A stretch of 64,000 bases of DNA from Warburgia ugandensis (Eukaryota; Streptophyta; Magnoliopsida; Canellales; Canellaceae). Location: NCBI GenBank assembly GCA_035236585.1, contig CP141130.1, positions 74,905,944 to 74,969,943 on the forward strand, written 5' to 3'. The translations under genes were made by a program, and so were the position numbers. Below the pieces are notes generated by a model. The model was not told where the DNA came from. It searched no databases and saw nothing but the letters and a program-made list of their open reading frames with translations. Position 1 is the first letter of the stretch; every line of letters starts with the position of its first letter. Positions 1 through 12,233 of this stretch are shown here, piece after piece.

Positions 1-1298
1 AGCATAGCGTGGTTCTCAACTCCTCTTCTATCCACATAAAATAGAGGAAACAAGGAAAGACCACATGCTGCTGTCTCTATGGCTCATTAGAGACCAAAAG
101 GGAAGCATGACAAAGAACCAAAGGCTTCCCCTTCAGGTGGAAGCAATTTGTTCCAGAAGTGTAACATTCCTACATGTTAATGAGATCTAAATCTTCCACT
201 TTGAAATTTTTGTTATCTTTGTTTCTAGTTCATCTTAAAGTTGCACTCGAACTTTGTTTCTCATGAAGTGACTAATGATGCAATTATCCTTTTCAAAACG
301 TGAGGAATGCACCCCATAAATTCCAGCATTTAAATGCGGTAATCAATAGGATATGACCTGAGATGTCAATGAAAACATAGAAAAGTAGAGGAATGAAAAA
401 CAATAAAATGTGGGGCATCCTAAAGCATCAACATTTACGACCAATTACTGCTTTATAAGCTAGAAAATATGGTAAACAACTAAATAATGCTCAATAGTGA
501 AAAGGTGTTATGACACTTCTACATGGTTGTTGGCTGAAGCCAGTGAACAGACCAGAAACGAATAGTAAAAACTTGCCCCATGCTCTTCAGCACCCTGTGA
601 ATGATCGACCATGTGAAAGCTATCCTTGTTTTGGTCTCTGCAAGACTTCCATTACAGCCTGGATACAAGTCAAAGCAAGTTGTATATTCTGGCTATTATG
701 AGGGTTTTGCATTGTGCCAGATATCCATTTTATGGCATTCATATCTCATCTTGAGCGCATCTTTGGAACCAACAAAGACCAATTATATGAAGTTTGCAAG
801 ATTTTGCAATCTTGAACCTTATAACAGTGTTCGAAGTTCATTGACGGGATTGGCGACACGAACGTGGCAATATGGACTGTGACCTATGTTCCTTTCTGCT
901 TAGGTCAGTCTTGCAGACATGAAGAATAGGCTGCACTTCAGGTAAAGGTGGTTGTAAATCCAAACTAATTTGGAGATTAGTAGCCTTATGCCGGATATCC
1001 ATATTAGGACATCTATGGCTCATCTTCGAGGTACTTTTGGAAGACTAATTGTTTGAACTTAGCAAGATTTTTGCAGCTTAAGCTTCAAACCATTGCATAA
1101 GTTCATTGACAAGATTGTTGAAACTAATTTGGCAAAAGTTACAGTGACCCAAGTTGTTTTATTCTGCATAGAGTTGGCTGTCGTATGCCTGATTGGTGAA
1201 CCCTACTAAAATATTTCTGAAGAGTCTCTAAGTGCCCATTTTGGATCATTATAAGAACCTATAATGGAGCGACAGGTCTTTTGAATCCATCATTTTTC
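1..1298. other. Anonymous intergenic DNA
   Basis: No gene, RNA or named repeat could be recognised here. All open frames are short and resemble no family I know. The only structure is an old, imperfect direct duplication at 716-1148, listed separately. An RTE LINE starts at about 1299. Confidence 0.5.
716..1148. repeat. Degenerate direct duplication, two units of about 165 bp
   Basis: The stretch 716-884 is echoed at 990-1148, an offset of about 274 bp. Both begin with a shared 'atatccat' block, carry 'tttggaa' in the middle, then a 'cattgac...gat' block, and end in 'gtgacc'. Many positions differ, so the duplication is old. No coding potential was recognised in either unit. Confidence 0.5.
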
Positions 1299-4232
1299 AT
1301 CATCATCATCATCAAGACCTTATCCCAATTAGGGGTCGGCCACATGAATCTTATTCCTCCATTCCACTCTATTAAATACCATGGCTTCATTTAGTCCCAA
1401 AGTTTTTAAATCTTTCCTCACCACCTCTATCCACGTTCTTTTGGGCCTTCCCCTTGCCCTTTTAGAACCTTCAACTTGTATTGCCTCACTCCTTCCTAGC
1501 CGGTGGTTGTTGGCCTCCTTTGAACATGTCCAAACCATCTAAGTCTAATCTCCCTCATCTTGTTACCTATTGGTGCTATCCCTAAATTTCTTCTAATATT
1601 TTCATTTCTAATTCTATCCTTTCTTGTCTTACCACTCATCCATCTCAACATCCTCATTTCGCAACACTCACCTATGAGTATGATGTTCCTTAACCGCCCA
1701 ACACTCGATCCATAGAGCATGGCCGGCCTTATAGCCATCTTATAGAATTTTCCCTTTAGTTTGAGTGGCACCCGCCGATCACATAAAACCCCGATGCACA
1801 TCTCCATTTGTTCCAACCCGCTTGGATTCTCTCGGGTAACCTCCCTCTCAATCTCTCCACTCTCATGGATCAATGATCCTAAGTATCGGAAGTGGTCTCT
1901 CATGGGGACCTCTTGGTTATCAATCTTGACGGGTGCTCCACTCCTACTCTCCTTGCTAAAATTACATTCCATATATTCGTCTTAGTTCGGCTAATTTTAA
2001 ATCCTTTCGATACTAATGCTTCTCTCCATAGCTCTAGCTTTATGTTGACACCCTCCCTCGTCTCATTAAGTAGGACTATATCGTCTCCGCAAATAGCATG
2101 CACCAGGGAATCTCCTCATGCAGATGTTTTGTTAACTCATCCATAACTAATGTGAAAAGGTATGGGCCCAATGCCGATCCTTGGTGCAGCAATCCGACAA
2201 GGGGAAAATCACTACCACGCCACTAGTGGTCTTAACATTTGTTCTGACTCCCTCCTTACATATCTTTAATTATGTCTATATACCCACGAGAAACCCCTTT
2301 AACACCTAACACCCTCCATATTAACTCTCTAGGGACTCTATCATAAGCCTTCTCTAAGTCAATAAAGACCATGTGTAGGTCTTTTCTCCTCTCCTATATT
2401 TCTCTACTAATTGTCTTAGTAAGAAAATAGCTTCCATGGTAGACCTCCTGTGCATGAAACCAAAGCGATTCTCCGATACACTTGTTTCATGTCGTAGCCT
2501 CTTCTCAATGACTCTTTCAAAAAGTTTCATGGTGTGGCTCATAAGTTTGATCCCTCGATAATTAGTGCAAACTCTGAATGTCTCCCTTATTCTTATAAAC
2601 TAGTACAATAGAGCTTTTTCCTCCACTCATTAAGCATTTTCTTTGATTTTATAATCTTGTTAAACAACTTGGTCAACCAAACTACCCCAATATCTCCCAT
2701 ATGCTTCCAAACCTCTATTGGTATACCATCAGCCCCATGGCCTTTCCCGATTTCATCTTTCTCAAGGCCTCTTTTACTTCAAGCATTCTAATCCTACATG
2801 CTTCATATCTATAATATCCGGTGTTATTTAGATTTATAGTATTTTCAATCCCTATATTCTCGTGGCCATTGTCATTTAACAATTTTGGAAGTATATTTCC
2901 CACCTTTGTTTGATCTCGGCGTCTTTGACTAATACCCTTTGATCATCGCTTCTAATGCACCTAACATGCTCTAAGTCCTTACTCTTACGTTCTCTTACCT
3001 TTGCAAGTTTAAACACATCTTTCTCACCTTCTCTTGTTCCTTTAGTCTATTATAGAGCTCATCATATGCTTTAAGTTTAGCCTCACTTACTATTCTCTTA
3101 GCAACGTTTTTAGCATTCTTATATTGTTCATAGTTTTCATTATTTCTAATCTTCTCATACTTTAAAATGCATCTAGTTTTTAATAGCTTTTTGCCTGCTT
3201 TCATTCCACCACCATGTTTCCTTTGCTAATAGCCTTTTACCTTTAGATACTCCTAAGACATCTTTTGCCACTTTCTTAATGGACTAAATGCCATATTAGT
3301 CCACATGGTATTTATACGTTTCATAATTCCAATTTCCTTCTACCATCAACTTATTTTTGAATGAGGTTATTTTCTCTCCTTTTAAGTTCCACCACTTAGT
3401 TTTTGGATGCGTATTAAGTTCTAATTCTTTACTCCATCTTTTAATATGAATATCCATAACCATTAACCTATGTTGTGAGGTTAAACTCTCACCGGGTATC
3501 ACCTTACAATCCTTACATATAGATCGTTCATTATTCCTAAGTAGAAAAAAGTCTATTTGGCTTTTATGAAGTCCACTTTTAAAGGTTATTAAGTGTTCAT
3601 CCCTCTTCTTAAAGAGTGTATTTGCAATGGATAGTTATATGACAAAGCAAAATCGAGGATATTTTCCCCCATCTCATTTCGTTCACCTATACCATACCCC
3701 TCAGTGTATTCTATCATATCCTTCCTTATCTTTTCCTACATGGCCATTTAAGTTCCGCTCCTATAAATATTCCTCGGTATTGGGAATTTCTTGTATGACT
3801 CCCTCCATATCTTCCCAAAACGTCTCTTAATTATATCTTGTAGCCCTACTTGTGGTGCATATGCACTTATAATATTTATAATCTGCTCTCCTAGAATCAT
3901 TTTTATTATTATAATTCTATCATCGATTCTTTTAACGTCCACAACTTTATCCTTTAATTCCTTATCCACTATTATTCCTCACGCATTTCTATTATTTTCC
4001 TTTCCTACGTACCATAATTTATACCCATCTATTTCTCTAGCTTTAGCCCCTTTCCACTTGGTTTCTTGACACAAGCGATGTTGACTCTCCTACGTTTTAT
4101 CGTGTCTACTAACTCCAAACTCTTACTCAATGTCCCTATATTCCATGTAGCGATGCGAATCTTATGATTTGGAGATTCCCTATTTACTATCGCCTTTCTC
4201 GACCTCCATGGTATGAACCCATGTCCACTTTT

Positions 4233-4425
4233 CATTGCACAGGTTCTGATGCGCCGCGTCGCTCCCGAGGGGACGCTCTAGCAGCCCTTGCCCATTTTTC
4301 ACTACACCGGATCCGATGTGGCGCGTCGCTCACGGGAGAACGCCCTAGCAACCCTTGCCTATTTTTCCTTGCATCCGGGATCCAATGCAACGCGTCGCTA
4401 TGGGGAACGCCCAGCTTGAGCGAAT
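4233..4425 (-). repeat. GC-rich tandem repeat, about 68 bp x 2.8, in the RTE 5' leader
   Basis: Three consecutive units start near 4233, 4300 and 4368. Each holds a 'gcgtcgct' core followed by 'acgc(t/c)c' and 'agca(g/a)cccttgcc'; the third unit is cut short. They lie just upstream (minus strand) of the endonuclease start of the RTE LINE and are far richer in G+C than the surroundings. Their place suggests 5' leader or promoter repeats of the element; that role is inferred. Confidence 0.65.
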
Positions 4426-4468
4426 TTCAGATTCGATTCATGTCATGTTGGGGGTTGCCATAGTTTTA

Positions 4469-4885
4469 AAAGCTAAAGATGATTTTCATTAAAATCATTA
4501 AAATCATCTTCTACTTCACCCTTCTTGGTGACGCAAGGGTGGCCATATTTTAAGAAGCTGAAGATGATTTTCATTTCTCCCTCACAAACTAATATACAAA
4601 TGCATATTTATTTGTAAGAAAGAAATAATAGAATCATCTTCAACTTCCCCCTTGTCGGCTGGCTACCTGATACAAGGGTTGCCATCTTTTAAGAAGCTGG
4701 AGATGATTCTCATTTCTTCCTCACAAACTAATATACAAATGCATATTCATTTGTAAGAAAGAAATAATAGAATCATCTTCAACTTCCCCCTTGCCGGCTG
4801 GCACCTAACGCAAGACCCTCCTCCTTTTTATCCGGGCTTGGGACCGGCATTGGCGGAGTTGAAGATGATTCTATTTTTGAAGTCT
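4469..4885 (-). repeat. 139-bp tandem repeat with inverted arms, 5' end of RTE
   Basis: Units start at 4552 and 4691 (offset 139 bp) and are nearly identical for more than 100 bp; a shorter, deleted unit precedes them at about 4469-4551. Each begins with 'gaagatgatt' and later carries the reverse complement 'aatcatcttc', so every unit can fold on itself. At about 4800-4880 the minus strand reads 'ggtcccaagcccggataaa' followed by a GGAGGAGGGT stretch, which I recognise as typical of plant RTE 5' leaders. This places the element start near 4885. Confidence 0.6.
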
Positions 4886-7800
4886 CAAAAAGAACTAGGG
4901 TCACTCTGGTTATGTCTTAATCATGATTCAACAGAACAATAGCTACAATTTTTTTAGTGACAAAACGAAGATGTAGTGAGCCCAATCCAGGATTTCTTCA
5001 ATTGAACTTTGCAAGAGATGCCAAGTTGCTATATGGTGGTCTTGGTGCATAGAAAATAGCAGGACATGGAGGATTAATTTCTCACTCTTGAAGTGATGTT
5101 ACTTTTGTTTTCTCAGGTCCTCCGTTAGCTTATGCTATAAATGAGGAAGTTGAAATGGACTTTAGTAGTTTGAAATTCATGGTGAACTAAAGCCCTACTA
5201 AGCTGTGGATTAGAGCAATTCTTTGTTGGTTCGGAAAGCTTAATGATGATTCTTGGCTAGCTAGCAATACATAGTTCATTTAAAGAGATGCAAGTCTTGT
5301 AGACAGATCCGAAGTCCATTTGTATTCTCATATCCAACGATAAAAAAGCTTGGGGGTTATCTACCAGATTCACTGTACCAGTGTGGTAATTAGTCTGTTG
5401 GGCTTGGAACTATGTACCAAACCAATACGGTATCATTCCTCTTGTGGGTTCTTCTTTTTGCGCTATTTGGCTGGATTTATCCATCCTTGTATTCCTGCTC
5501 TATATCTGTGTTGTTTTGCTTTCAATACAATTACATGTTCTCACTCTCAATGAAATTAATCATGTGCTAGGGAAAAAATGGACATTCAAATTGCTAACTG
5601 ACTAAAAGTTCAACAAGAAGAGAGCTTCATTAGGTGGTGCTGAGATCACTGACACCTAAAACATGCATTAGCAAAATATTGGATTGTTTAATTGCCACCT
5701 TCCTGTATGGTTCTTTAATCTACAGCCTTCCCCTTAAAGAAGACACTGTCAACTTTCATGATCGGTTCTTGTCATGGAACATGTGTGGTCAAGACTAGAG
5801 AAGGAAAAGGCAGATGCGTTTGAACAGTTTTCCTCCATGCTACTCTTAGCCAGTCGCCATCCCTTGTTGTATCTTTTATTGTTATCTCATAACCATACCT
5901 CAGATGCCTGCTAAGTCAGAAAAATAGGAGAAATCTTTCTTCAAATACATTACCGTAACTTTTTTCTTGATTTTGAAATGGTTCCCTGTGGTTAGGATAT
6001 TTACATATTCATCTGGTCAACTAGACAAAAGCTTGTAGATCCTAGCATTGAGGCATATATCAATATCTGGTTTGCATCTCAATCTTATCAATGAACAATG
6101 TTGAAAACTTTTGTTTATTCTAGAAGATATCTGGATCAAAATCAATATAGCTAAGTTTTGGTAAAAAAGGAGATCTTCATATTGTGATATGTGCAGCCAT
6201 ACAGAACTCTGGAAGCAAGAGTTTTCTAGTATAAACTACAACACAACAGTGCCAGTAGTTTTTTAACCTGAAAATAATGTGTGGGACCCGGTTCCCAAGA
6301 CAACACCTATTTTGTGAAGGGATGACTTTCCTGGAACTTTTCATATAATCATAATGACAATAGGTCTAATGTGGTTGCTACATAATCATGAGAGAGGAGA
6401 GCTATTATTTAAATCTCGGCAGAATTTAAGTCCCTTTGAGGTCTCACCTGGAAAAGTATGCCCACTTATGATTGAGGGTTGCAATGGTTAGGTGATTTAG
6501 AAGCTAGAGCACCTCCACAACAAAGTCTATTGATTCTAGGCTCAGGAAATTGGATCACTCCCTAACCTATTCATCAATCTAAACTCTCTGCATCAGTCCA
6601 TCAATGTGGGATCCAATATTATGGAAAAATAAGAATTTCTCAAAGAGAAATATTTATACGGTTTACAGTAACGCTTGCTAAAAAAACTCTTTGATATAAA
6701 AATGCAGTCATCTCTTCAGAGATAAATCTGCTAACTTTCTTCTTTTTGTTCCATTTTATATTGACTTATAAAACTTTAACTATATTTATTGCTTTTAGCA
6801 ACCGATGCTGCAGCAATGATATAAGAGAAAAAGTACTTAGAAAATGTCATTTCCTACTACATATTGGTAATTTGAAAAGAAAGAAGTTTCTGAGTTGTTC
6901 TAGGATCTTAGAACCCTTAGGAAGAAAACATAGATAATGGATGGAGCTCCAGAGAGAGCTCTGACATTTGCTAGAATTTCTGCTGTCCTTTGTTACATAA
7001 TGTACTTAAGAGTTCACAAAGGCAGCAGTTTGCCAGAAAAATTGACTTTCAACTGAAGTTTCCAACGAGATGATTGAATTGAACTTAGATGGCAGCAGCA
7101 AGATCATCAAAATGATCAAGTTGAATCTGTAGGTGTTGGATTTAGAGGAGCTACTGTGAACCTCAGAGGTGTTATCTTTTTACTTTAGTAGGTTCCACTA
7201 TTCACTCTTATGACATAGATATAGAAGTTTGAGCAAGTTGGAAAAGCATGATATTTACAATGGAAGTTAAAGTTTGGGAAAATTGAAAGAAAGAGATTCT
7301 CTGCTGCTGCTGGTTGCAAATAAGAATATACACACAAACATACTCACACACAGAAGCACCCCCCAAAAAGTGTCTTCTCCAAGATCTTTCCAGATATAGA
7401 GAGTATTTATAGCAGCCAGGCTGAATGTTAAATTTATCACATTCAAGAGAAGCCAACTTGTACACAGGCAGTCAAGCTGATCTAGAAATATCTTAGAGCA
7501 AAGTAGGTTAACTACTGTTCACGATGAGCACTTAGGGCTGGCTTAGGGCCTCCAATGGTTTGTGAGCTCCATTTTAATTGCAGTTTCTTTTCTACTTATT
7601 AATGAATTCTCGATTTCCTAAAGAATAGACTTTTCTAAGACAAGTTCTCTTAATCTCACTGAATGCTGTTGAAAGCAGGAGCTCTCCAAATTTATATAAA
7701 TATTATTGCCATGAGACATAAATTTTCATCTGAATGTCTTTTTTAAATAGTCCATAGGTTGTTCAAAGCATTTCAAGTTCTGATCTAGTTTAATTGACTT

Positions 7801-9386
7801 TGAAAGACGCATTTCAACCATAAAAGAATAGCAGAAGTTCACTGACAAATTAACAAAGTTCTAAATGGTGGCATCAACAGCGGGTCCTAGTTCATGGCAG
7901 AAGTATGTGCATTCAATCGTATTGATTTCTGTAGCAAACATAATTTTTCTTTAACTCAATAAAAAGGTTTATTGGGATAACAAGTTCAGGAGAAAAACTG
8001 GTTAATTTAGGCATGTTTCTATGTTAAATTAGTGAAAGAAAAAACTATGTTCTATATTTTCAAACCTTGTATTGGGATGGGCGTTTGATGTAAAGTTACT
8101 ATAAACGGGTAGAAAGGAGCTAATTTTTTCTTTTACCAATGTACAAAACCATGTGGTAGCCTGCACTATATTAAATATTGATGAAAATTTAGAAAGTTTG
8201 AAGTTTCTAGTGGTTTACTTCTAAAGATTGTAAGTATGAAAAGATTTAGTGTTTTTAATTAAAACTTCTCGTCCATTTTTTCCTTTATCTGAAATTGATG
8301 CCTGCTTCCATCCTACACTGCATATGTCTCTGAGGCATCAATGTGTGATCCAAACATGTTTAGCATGGTAAGTCACAGAAGATGCTCAGGATTTGTCAGA
8401 AAGATGATGTCAGCATAAGTTAGTTTGGAATCAACAATTTCATCACAAAACAGAAAAAGTAATTGAAGCTATCTATCCTTATCTTCAAGATTTCCAAGAC
8501 AAATTTCAACAGGTTCTACAATGAGGAGTGATAATTGAAAACTTTATAGGGGGATTGAAGATTTCCAATGTTGGATGAAATGGCGAGCCGGTCAAAACTC
8601 AATCCAGGTACAACTTTCAATCTAGCCACTCAGACCCAAACCTGCTTTTTCCATCTCGTATTTAGTGGGAGACTGTAGGAGGACCTAATATAGTGCCAAT
8701 GTATCTGCTTGCCCAAACTATGAATGAATATCAAATCCAACATTAACAAGGATAAGAATAATTGAGTGGATTGCCAAACAACCAGCGAATCCGAACAGAA
8801 ACTGTAATTTATGAGAACTTCCCGGAACATAGACAAGCTACAAGCTGAAATAGTCCAAGGTGCATAGAAATTAAATTGAATGGGTGTCCAAGCATTGGAA
8901 GCTGATGTAGAATGACTCTTTGATGAGTATTCCAACAGCGAGGAGATGAAGATGGTCCTATAGATGGAGAAAAGATACAATGGAGAAACCAAGTACCAGA
9001 AGCTGATGAGCATTCCAGAAATCACCTTTGGCTGGAACTCTGGAAGGTGCAATTTTCAAAGTCTTTTCCTCAATTTTCCTATGCATTTCCGCCACAGAGC
9101 AGGCAGTTGTATCTGAGGCTACAACGGGAAAATGTTTGGAGTATAACGTATAAAAAAAATTTGAAGTTGAGAGAGCCTCATACGAACTACTTGATATTGA
9201 GAAGGATTTCCTCTGTGTTTTTCAACGTGCTTAACTACAAGCTGAACTCTTTGGATTTTGAAATAAAACACTCGTGAATTCAAGGATGATTTCCCTCCAT
9301 TAGGAGAACTAGAGTAGCCAAAGGAAAATTGAAAAGAGTCCTTAAAATTGACACAAGAACTATCATGCCATATAATTTCAGTAGAA
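4886..9386. other. Anonymous AT-rich intergenic DNA
   Basis: No gene, tRNA or well-preserved transposon was seen. A short plus-strand stretch near 7074-7190 reads 'LNLDGSSK' and, in another frame, 'GVGFRGATVNLRG'. That resembles the start of the RNase H domain of plant L1 LINEs, but it is too short and broken to call. An open frame of 140 codons on the minus strand (8630-9052) matches nothing I know. If the thioredoxin F gene at 10.1-10.5 kb is whole, this stretch would lie in its first intron. Confidence 0.4.
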
Positions 9387-9397
9387 TATCAAGCAAC

Positions 9398-9560
9398 CGT
9401 AAAAGTTGTCGTCGTGTGACCTTGAGGTCACGGGTTCAAGGCGTGGAAACAGCCTCTTGCAAAATGCAAAGTAAGGCTGTGTGCTTTAGGCCCTTGTGGT
9501 CCACCCCTTCCCCAGACCCCGCATAGGTGGGAGCTTCGTGCACCGGGGCTGCCCTTTTTT
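9398..9560 (+). mobile_element. Au-type SINE (5'-truncated)
   Basis: The element shows the tRNA-derived box B region 'gggttcaagg', the block 'aacagcctcttgcaaaatgc', the 'ccccttccccagaccccgca' block, and ends in 'gggctgccc' plus a T run, the order of the plant Au SINE. The first 10-20 bases, including most of box A, are absent. It is flanked by a perfect 11-bp target-site duplication, 'tatcaagcaac' (9387-9397 and 9561-9571), so insertion was by target-primed reverse transcription and is not very old. Confidence 0.92.
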
Positions 9561-10162
9561 TATCAAGCAACTGCAGCTCCCTTCAAAAAAATCTACAATG
9601 TTTAATATCAAAGATGTTAGGAGATATCCTCTCAAGTAAGATAACTAGCTTTTAGTTCAGCGCATTGGAAATCAAAGCCAAAAAGTGTCAGACAGGAACA
9701 TTTTGAGCGCATTTCCCCAATAATGATTTTGTACTCCGTAATATTATGTTTTCAAAAATAATTACTTTGAAATACCTTCCTACACATAATAATTCTGGAC
9801 CTTATTTCCATTTTTATCAAAATATTTTCTTCGAGGAAACAAGACAATTAGACAATTCTCAGACATTTCATTATGAACCGAAAGTCAAGTGCAAAATGAA
9901 GCCATTTTGCAGAGACATGAAAATTAGAGCCCAAAACCAAAAGCTTAACTAAATCTTGTAACAACCACAAACATTCCCTATGAACAGTGGACCCAACAAA
10001 TTAAGTTAAATAGTCTGCATGTCCTCGGATTTTTCAGAAAATCCAGATGCATAGTCAACCAATCATTCCAGAAACTAACAACCCACATCCAAATATACTA
10101 TTCCATACCCAATTACTGCCTAAGGAACATAATGAATCTATAGAGAGCAAAGAGAAACATAC

Positions 10163-10464
10163 CATTGGGTGTACATATCAAGAACAACAACTTTTTCACC
10201 CGCAGCTTCAACAATCGGCCAGAAAGTATCCTTGTTCACCTCAGTCACCTGCCCAACAGCCACTTCAACAGACCCGGTCGTCTCCAAGCTCGACCTTACA
10301 CAGAACCCATTCTCTCTCTGGCTGCTCATTCCACTACTCTCCAAACTCCTGCTGCGAAACCGAGCACAACCCGTGTTCAGAATTTGCCGCAAAAACACAG
10401 GCTGGTTCGGAGACAATGATGAAGAACGAACCGAAGGAGTCGACAGTGCAATTTGAAGCGCCAT
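10163..10464 (-). CDS. TRXF: Thioredoxin F, chloroplastic: first exon
   Basis: The minus strand reads from ATG at 10464 for 100 codons plus two bases. The N-terminal 65-70 residues are rich in Ser, Arg and Thr, as in a chloroplast transit peptide. The mature start follows with 'VGQVTEVNKDTFWPIVEAAG' and 'VVLDMYTQ', diagnostic of f-type thioredoxins, the stromal disulfide reductants that take electrons from ferredoxin-thioredoxin reductase and activate Calvin-cycle enzymes such as fructose-1,6-bisphosphatase. The exon ends inside the Trp codon of the expected WCGPC active site, at a consensus GTATGT donor (10157-10162), so the catalytic cysteines lie in the next exon. I searched the 10.1 kb to the left by eye for the rest and found none. 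Either intron 1 is longer than 10 kb or this is a cut-off gene fragment. The exon shows no stop or frameshift. Confidence 0.85.
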
Positions 10465-10859
10465 TTCAAAAGACCAAGATGAAGAGAGAGAGACAGGGAG
10501 GGGCAGTGCAGTGAGGGACAGATGGTGAAGAAGTGATCACCACTCCTTGCTTGGGATCTGCTGATGTCTACTTCAAGGGACGAAACCAGCTTACTAATGT
10601 CCACACAAAATGTTACACGAATGGAGATTAATTGAAGTAGATGATTCCCGGATCCACCTACGTATCATCGCCGGTCAAGCCACCTGCTCTAACGGTTCCC
10701 ATTAACGAATTTAGGAGGATTTTTTATGAAGTAACTTCTTCTGTAAGGAGAATACCCAACGTCAAAGTAGCTGTGGGATCTTCTGTCATATTAGTGATCG
10801 CGACAGATCCTATGTTTTTTACCCCTATCTTGGTCTTGGATGGAGCTTTTGTGTTAGAG
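10465..10859. other. Upstream flank of thioredoxin F
   Basis: This is the 5' flank of the minus-strand thioredoxin F exon and should hold its 5' UTR and promoter. The first 60 bp, read on the minus strand, form a pyrimidine-rich tract (CTCTCTCTCTTCATC), common in plant 5' UTRs. No TATA box stands out. A 77-codon plus-strand open frame (10641-10874) matches no family I know and is probably chance. Confidence 0.35.
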
Positions 10860-11048
10860 ACTAAAAAAGGATAGCCCCGGTGTACGAAGCTCCTGCTTAC
10901 GCGGGGAACCGGGGTCCTAAAGTAGACAGCTTTACATTGTATTAGACGGCTTTACATTGTATTTTGCAAGAGATTGTTTTCACGTCTTGAACCCGTGACC
11001 TTAAGGTCACATGACAACAACTTTTACCATTGTGCCAAGGCTCCCCTT
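10860..11048 (-). mobile_element. Au-type SINE, minus strand
   Basis: This is the reverse complement of the Au consensus order: 'ccccggtg' and the GC-rich 3' block first, then 'ttttgcaagag', the inverted box B 'cttgaacccgtgacc', and the inverted box A end 'gtgccaaggctcccc'. A 24-bp internal stretch ('gctttacattgtatt' with flanks) is duplicated near 10930-10965. The target-site duplication 'cttttgtgttagag' is perfect over 14 bp (10846-10859 and 11049-11062). It lies about 400 bp upstream of the thioredoxin F start codon. Confidence 0.92.
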
Positions 11049-12126
11049 CTTTTGTGTTAGAGCCTCTACTTTTTAAAAGCATCCCTCTCACGTCACCCAC
11101 AAAGAAGAGTTAAGAGGTAATATGAGAATTTTAAATTTTTTTCACGGATATGAAATTTATTTATCAATCCTATCATTTGCGACAGTTTAAGTGGTATCCT
11201 AATGTCAAGTTAGCCATTCACTTATATTACTTAGCCCCATTACACACTCCCTCGTGCAATGGATGCATGAGACTCGCAGAGGTGAGCTACTCATTCAGTA
11301 CACTTTTCCATTATAGATGGCATCAATTCCACGCTTGTTGCATGTTAACTCACTTAAACTTTTCTCATACTTAGCACATTGTACATTTTCACCTTCAACT
11401 TAATCAAAAGATTAAATTTCAGTATTCTTTTCTTAAAAGTTGAACACTCATAACATTTGGCTATCATACTCTAAATTCTCTAATTATGCAGAATGATTCA
11501 TTCCTATTAAAGATAAAAATTTCAAGGCTTTTACATCAATGTCATGCACACCATGACAATTGCAAAAGCAAACATCCCAAACTACCATCTGACAACTTCT
11601 TTTTTAAGCATCTCTTGCTTTATCAATCTGCCACTAATCAATATGTAAAAGCAACTCTTCTTTCATTTGCACCTAGAGTTAGTCAATCTCAATATCATCC
11701 AATTCCGCTTGATTGAGACAAGTTTGACTGATTTTGCTATTATTAGGCTAGATCATGTTTGATCCAACCTGAGCTAGGCTAATTTTTATGAAACTTATGC
11801 TGGCTCATTGTTAATCCATCATGAGCTAGGCCAAATTCTTGCATACTCATCATCAGTCCATCTTAAGCTAGCAATCGCTTCACGAAACCTAGTCTAGCTC
11901 ATTATTAGCAGATGAAATCTCATATTAGCTTGATTTGATGTGAGTTTTGGATTTGAGGTTTATTCTCTTTTTAAATTAATCACTTTTTTAGCTTGGAGAA
12001 AATTAAAGGGGGAGCTATTTTTCACCTAAATTTGTAAGAGCCTAAGAAAATAAGGGCTGTATATAAAAAATCCACACTCATTTTCAAGTAAAATGATGCA
12101 TAGTTGTAGCTATTCACACCTATTCT

Positions 12127-12233
12127 CAAATAAGAAGCTATAGAATCCATATTTATTTCAAATAAGAAGCTATTTACATGAGCCGTCATTTGCAAATAAG
12201 AAGCTATCCACATCATTTTCAAATAAGAAGCTA
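12127..12233. repeat. Irregular tandem array of a 14-bp word, four copies
   Basis: The word 'caaataagaagcta' occurs at 12127, 12159, 12193 and 12220, with spacings of 32, 34 and 27 bp and partly similar spacers. A relaxed fifth copy ('gaaacaagaagctat') lies near 12279. No function is apparent; it looks like a decayed minisatellite. Confidence 0.6.

Larger units (their letters stand above)
1299..4885 (-). mobile_element. RTE-clade LINE (non-LTR retrotransposon), long but decayed copy
   Basis: Read on the minus strand, the element starts near 4885 and ends at an ATC/GAT triplet run (1299-1313), the usual simple-repeat 3' end of plant RTE elements. An apurinic-type endonuclease begins near 4160 with 'ATWNIGTL', and 'NIISAYAPQVG' lies near 3860. 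Reverse transcriptase pieces follow: 'MKSGKAMG' near 2740, 'ENRFGFMHRRST' near 2460 and '[14 protein letters not shown]' near 2070. The C-terminal region (1329-1970) carries '[15 protein letters not shown]', 'RLRWFGHVQRRP' and 'KRARGRPKRTW', characteristic of plant RTE. The frame is broken into at least eight pieces by stops and frameshifts, so it is dead. The upstream repeats (4233-4425 and 4469-4830) probably belong to its 5' leader. I saw no convincing target-site duplication. Confidence 0.88.

Noticed and set aside
7074-7190. RNase H-like words on the plus strand
   Set aside because: Too short and split between frames to call a LINE relic with confidence; noted only in the gap description.
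8630-9052. Open frame of 140 codons, minus strand
   Set aside because: No recognisable domain, biased composition, and no neighbouring signals; could be chance in AT-rich DNA.
10047-10514. Open frame of 155 codons on the plus strand opposite thioredoxin F
   Set aside because: The minus strand gives a clear thioredoxin F exon with a splice donor; the plus-strand frame is its shadow.
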